NCBI GenBank assembly: GCA_036399695.1
Contig: DASWMP010000259.1
Span: 1 to 8,355, forward strand
Source of the DNA: DASVEE01 sp036399695
GTDB lineage: Bacteria > Acidobacteriota > Thermoanaerobaculia > Gp7-AA8
Length of the DNA stretch: 8,355 bases
Direction of reading: 5' to 3'
Each line of letters begins with the position of its first letter. Positions within the stretch are counted from its first letter, which is position 1. A program made the position numbers and the translations under genes. The notes under the pieces were generated by a model that was not told the origin of the DNA, searched no databases, and was given only the letters and a program-made list of their open reading frames with translations. This document shows positions 5,585 through 8,355 of this stretch, one piece after another.

Positions 5585-8320
5585 ATGAAACGCCGGCTGG
5601 CCGTCACCCTCTTTTCGCTCGCCCTCTTCGCTCTCACGAGCTGGGCCATTGCTACGCGTGTGATCGCGCAGCATCGGGCCGGGTGGACCGGGATGATGTA
5701 CTACAACGGCAATCTGCCGAAGGAGGCGGAGGCGATGCGGGCCATCATTCCGCCGAACGGCTCCGTGACGAGCGTCCTCCCTGGCACGCCGGCATGGCAG
5801 GCGGGAATCACGAGACCCGATCTCGTCCTCAGCGTGAATGGGATTCCGATCCAGCAGATGGAGCGGATTCAACAGCTTGCGGAGCGGGTCCGTACCGGCG
5901 ACGTCGTCACCTACCAGATCAAGCACCGGGGCAAGGTGCGCGAGGTTCGGCTGCAGACGGTGTCGCCGCTCTCGCTGACCGCGGTCGTGGTGGGGATGCT
6001 CTTCACGATCGCGGTGGCCATCACCTATCTGGCGATCAGCATCCTCGTGCTATGGGCGCGGCCGCGCCAGCGCGCGGCGTGGGTGTTCTTCTGGCTCTCG
6101 ACGATCGGCTCGCTGTCGTTCGCCCTTTCGGTGCTCCTCGATTTCGACGTCATGACGCACGCCGGGATCGAGCCGGCCATGAGCCGGATGGAGACGATCG
6201 GCCTCTACATCGGCATCGCCTGCGTGAGCCTGTTCGTCACGACGCTGATCTTTCACCTGGCGCTGGTTTTTCCGAAGAGCCTGCCGGTCGTGCAGCGGCA
6301 TCCGATGATCATCCGCTGGCTTTACTGCCTGGCGCTGATGCCGATCGTGCTGCCGCCGCTCATCTTTACCACGATGGCCACGGCGAAGATGTGGAGGATT
6401 CCGGTGGCCATCGCCGCGGTCCTCGTGGCGATTGTCCTCGCGGTGCGCTGGTTCCGGGTACGTGCCCGCGAGGGAACGCGGAACGCGGTCCTCGATCACC
6501 CCTGGGCCACGCTCGCACCGCTCATCGTGACGATGATCTCGTTCCTGACGATCCTGCGCGCGACCGCGCCGCGCCCGGTGCTGTTCTTCATCGCGATGCT
6601 GGTCGGAGGCATCTGGGTTGCGGGCATCATCGGTGTGGCCGCCGTTTATTCGCTGCTGACGCTTTACGCGCTCTATCGCGGCTACGTCACCAGCAGCCGC
6701 GAGGAGAAGCGCCAGGTGCGCTGGCCGCTCTGGGGCACGGCCACGGCCATCGGCTCGAGCCTCGCGATCACGATCCTGCTCGTCGGCCTCACAGCCATGC
6801 ACGAGGCGCCGGAGCCTTTGCTCATGGCTGTGCTGTCGTCCGCGGCCAGGGTGGCGTTCATCCTGATCCCGCTGTCGTTCGCCTTCGCCATCCTCAAGTA
6901 CCGGCTGATGGACATCGACGTGATCCTGAAGAAGACGGTCGTCTATTCGTTCGTCACCGGGATCATCGTCGGTGCGTTCTTCGCGCTCGTGGCGGGGCTC
7001 GGCACGTTCATGACGGCGTGGCTGAAAGTTCAGAGCCAGACCGTGACCGTCATCTTCACGCTGCTGCTGGCCGGGCTGTTCGTGCCGGTGCGCAACCGCG
7101 TGCAGCGCTTCGTCGACCGCCGCTTCTTCCGCCGCAAGTTCGATTTGTCCGAGGCGGAGAAACTGATTCACGACGAGGTGATGACGGCGACGGAGCTGCA
7201 GCCGCTGCTGCGGCGCGTCGTCGAGTGGATCCAGCATGCGCTGCAGGTGCGCTCGGTCGTCATCCTCGTGCCGCGCACCGACAGCGAGGACGTGCTCGAA
7301 GCGGTGGCGACGATCGGCGTGCCCGACGAACTGGTGCGGATGCTGAGCATCGAACGCGATACCGTCGGCCGCGCCGAAGGGGTGGTACCGATCGGCAATC
7401 TCCGGCTGCAGCAGGACGACTGGACGCGCATCCGCCGCATTCATGGTGAGCTGGCCGTCCCGATGCTGCTGCGGGGCCGGCTCGAAGGGCTGATGCTCGT
7501 CGGCTCGCGTCTCTCCGGCACGTTCGAGGAGGAAGACCGCGAGTTCCTCGCCTCCGTGACCCGCGAGCTGGCCCTTGGGATCGACAATCTCACGGTCAGC
7601 GACGAAGCACGTGATTTCGAACAGGCGCTCCAGGTGCAGCGTGCGTTGCTGCCGCGCTCGATGCCCCGCATTGGCGGCGTAGACATCGAGGCGACGTGGA
7701 AGCCGGCGCGGATCGTCGGCGGGGATTACTTCGACGTCTTCACCGTCGGCCCGTCGACGCTGGCGCTGTGCATCGGCGACGTCGCGGGCAAAGGGATGCC
7801 AGCCGCGCTGCTGATGGCCAGCCTGCAGGCCGCCGTGAAGGCGAGCGCGACTCGCGACGCGGCGCCGAGCGACGTCTGCTCCCGCATCTCCGGCATCGTC
7901 ACCAGCACGCTGCAGGGCGGACGGTTCGTGACGTTCTTCTACGCGCTGCTCGACACGCACAACATGCGCCTGCGCTACACGAACGCGGGCCACAACCCGC
8001 CGCTGCTGATCCGCGCGAGCGGGGAGGTGGTGCACCTCGCCGCCGGTGGGCCGGTCTTCGCCCGGTTGATGCAGGGCTCACCGTACCTGACGTCGGAAGA
8101 GGTGCTGGCGAGCGGCGACACGCTGGTGTTGTTTACCGACGGCGTCACGGAAGCGCGCAGTCCCGAGGAAGAGGAGTTCGGCGAGCAGCGGCTGATCGAG
8201 GTGGTGCGGAACGCCCAGCCGGGGGCCGCGCACGTGGTGCGCGACCTCGTGGAGCAGGTGCGCCAGTTCTCGCACGGCGTGGCCCACGATGACGTGACGA
8301 TCGTGGTTGTGAGGGTGTAG
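5585..8320 (+). CDS. PDZ - polytopic membrane - GAF-like - SpoIIE/RsbU-type serine phosphatase
   Basis: This 911-residue membrane protein combines a sensor with a PP2C-like phosphatase. An N-terminal hydrophobic segment (5-28) precedes a PDZ-like domain (about 58-126, with SVLPGTPAWQAGI and DLVLSVNGIPI), probably outside the membrane. About ten further hydrophobic segments lie at 131-500. They end in AILKYRLMDIDVILKKTVVY (435-454) and VPVRNRVQRFVDRRFFRRKF (500-519), a signature shared with 7TM-type sensor kinases and phosphatases. A GAF-like region follows (about 522-670), and residues 675-911 are a SpoIIE domain. Metal-binding motifs are intact: GGDYFDVF with D714, GDVAGKG with D732, TNAGHNPP (799-806), LFTDGVTEA with D852, and DD at 902-903. 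Such enzymes usually dephosphorylate a STAS-domain antagonist and so free a sigma factor. No STAS or anti-sigma gene is visible here. The gene lies 279 bp from the kinase gene and has its own candidate promoter, so it is probably a separate transcription unit. Confidence 0.92.
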   Translation: MKRRLAVTLFSLALFALTSWAIATRVIAQHRAGWTGMMYYNGNLPKEAEAMRAIIPPNGSVTSVLPGTPAWQAGITRPDLVLSVNGIPIQQMERIQQLAERVRTGDVVTYQIKHRGKVREVRLQTVSPLSLTAVVVGMLFTIAVAITYLAISILVLWARPRQRAAWVFFWLSTIGSLSFALSVLLDFDVMTHAGIEPAMSRMETIGLYIGIACVSLFVTTLIFHLALVFPKSLPVVQRHPMIIRWLYCLALMPIVLPPLIFTTMATAKMWRIPVAIAAVLVAIVLAVRWFRVRAREGTRNAVLDHPWATLAPLIVTMISFLTILRATAPRPVLFFIAMLVGGIWVAGIIGVAAVYSLLTLYALYRGYVTSSREEKRQVRWPLWGTATAIGSSLAITILLVGLTAMHEAPEPLLMAVLSSAARVAFILIPLSFAFAILKYRLMDIDVILKKTVVYSFVTGIIVGAFFALVAGLGTFMTAWLKVQSQTVTVIFTLLLAGLFVPVRNRVQRFVDRRFFRRKFDLSEAEKLIHDEVMTATELQPLLRRVVEWIQHALQVRSVVILVPRTDSEDVLEAVATIGVPDELVRMLSIERDTVGRAEGVVPIGNLRLQQDDWTRIRRIHGELAVPMLLRGRLEGLMLVGSRLSGTFEEEDREFLASVTRELALGIDNLTVSDEARDFEQALQVQRALLPRSMPRIGGVDIEATWKPARIVGGDYFDVFTVGPSTLALCIGDVAGKGMPAALLMASLQAAVKASATRDAAPSDVCSRISGIVTSTLQGGRFVTFFYALLDTHNMRLRYTNAGHNPPLLIRASGEVVHLAAGGPVFARLMQGSPYLTSEEVLASGDTLVLFTDGVTEARSPEEEEFGEQRLIEVVRNAQPGAAHVVRDLVEQVRQFSHGVAHDDVTIVVVRV

Positions 8321-8355
8321 GACGCGAAACGATCTCGGAGTGCGGTGGCGAACGG

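Noticed and set aside
6050..8035. Long antisense open frame (661 codons) across the phosphatase gene
   Set aside because: Its translation is highly charged and low in complexity, typical of a shadow frame. The plus frame has intact SpoIIE and membrane motifs.
8321..8355. Possible terminator or next gene start after the phosphatase
   Set aside because: Only 35 bases remain, with no hairpin, T run or start codon in a supportable context.

Overview
The window is GC-rich bacterial chromosomal DNA carrying five protein-coding genes: one cut off by the left edge and four complete. Two intergenic blocks are packed with short repeats and hairpins. I suspect Acidobacteriota or a similar soil or sediment lineage. 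The grounds are the GC content, the abundance of two-component and SpoIIE-type signalling genes, and intergenic repeats of the GGTCTGACCCC, GGGCCCA and GAATGTT kinds. No rRNA or other taxonomic marker is present, so this is a weak inference.

Left part (1-1216): the first 149 codons of a KAS II / FabF-type beta-ketoacyl-ACP synthase run leftward off the window. Head to head with it, only 21 bp away, is a 248-residue exported protein of unknown function, possibly related to DUF6503/LolA-like proteins. Positions 1217-1830 hold no gene. They contain about ten copies of a GGTCTGACCCC motif (partly with a 25-bp period), GGGCCC-rich tandem repeats, an element with two competing hairpins, and a strong 13-bp hairpin followed by a T run just before the next gene.

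Middle part (1831-5305): two genes overlapping by 8 bp encode what looks like a complete phosphorelay. The first is a SARP/BTAD-type DNA-binding regulator with an unusual C-terminal receiver domain. The second is a membrane hybrid histidine kinase with HisKA, HATPase, a degenerate receiver, an intact receiver and an HPt domain. The likely route is H205 to D599 to H715 in the kinase, then D308 in the regulator. A perfect 19-bp hairpin overlaps the kinase stop codon.

Right part (5306-8355): a 279-bp spacer carries heptanucleotide repeats arranged as a large inverted repeat. A 911-residue protein follows that combines a PDZ domain, a polytopic membrane region, a GAF-like domain and a SpoIIE/RsbU-type PPM phosphatase. 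It probably dephosphorylates an anti-sigma-factor antagonist encoded elsewhere. The last 35 bases hold nothing recognisable.

The right two-thirds is therefore a signal-transduction region that senses conditions at the membrane and acts on transcription by two independent routes. No wholly new system is evident. The regulator architecture, the pseudo-receiver and the dense intergenic repeats are the parts most worth following up.
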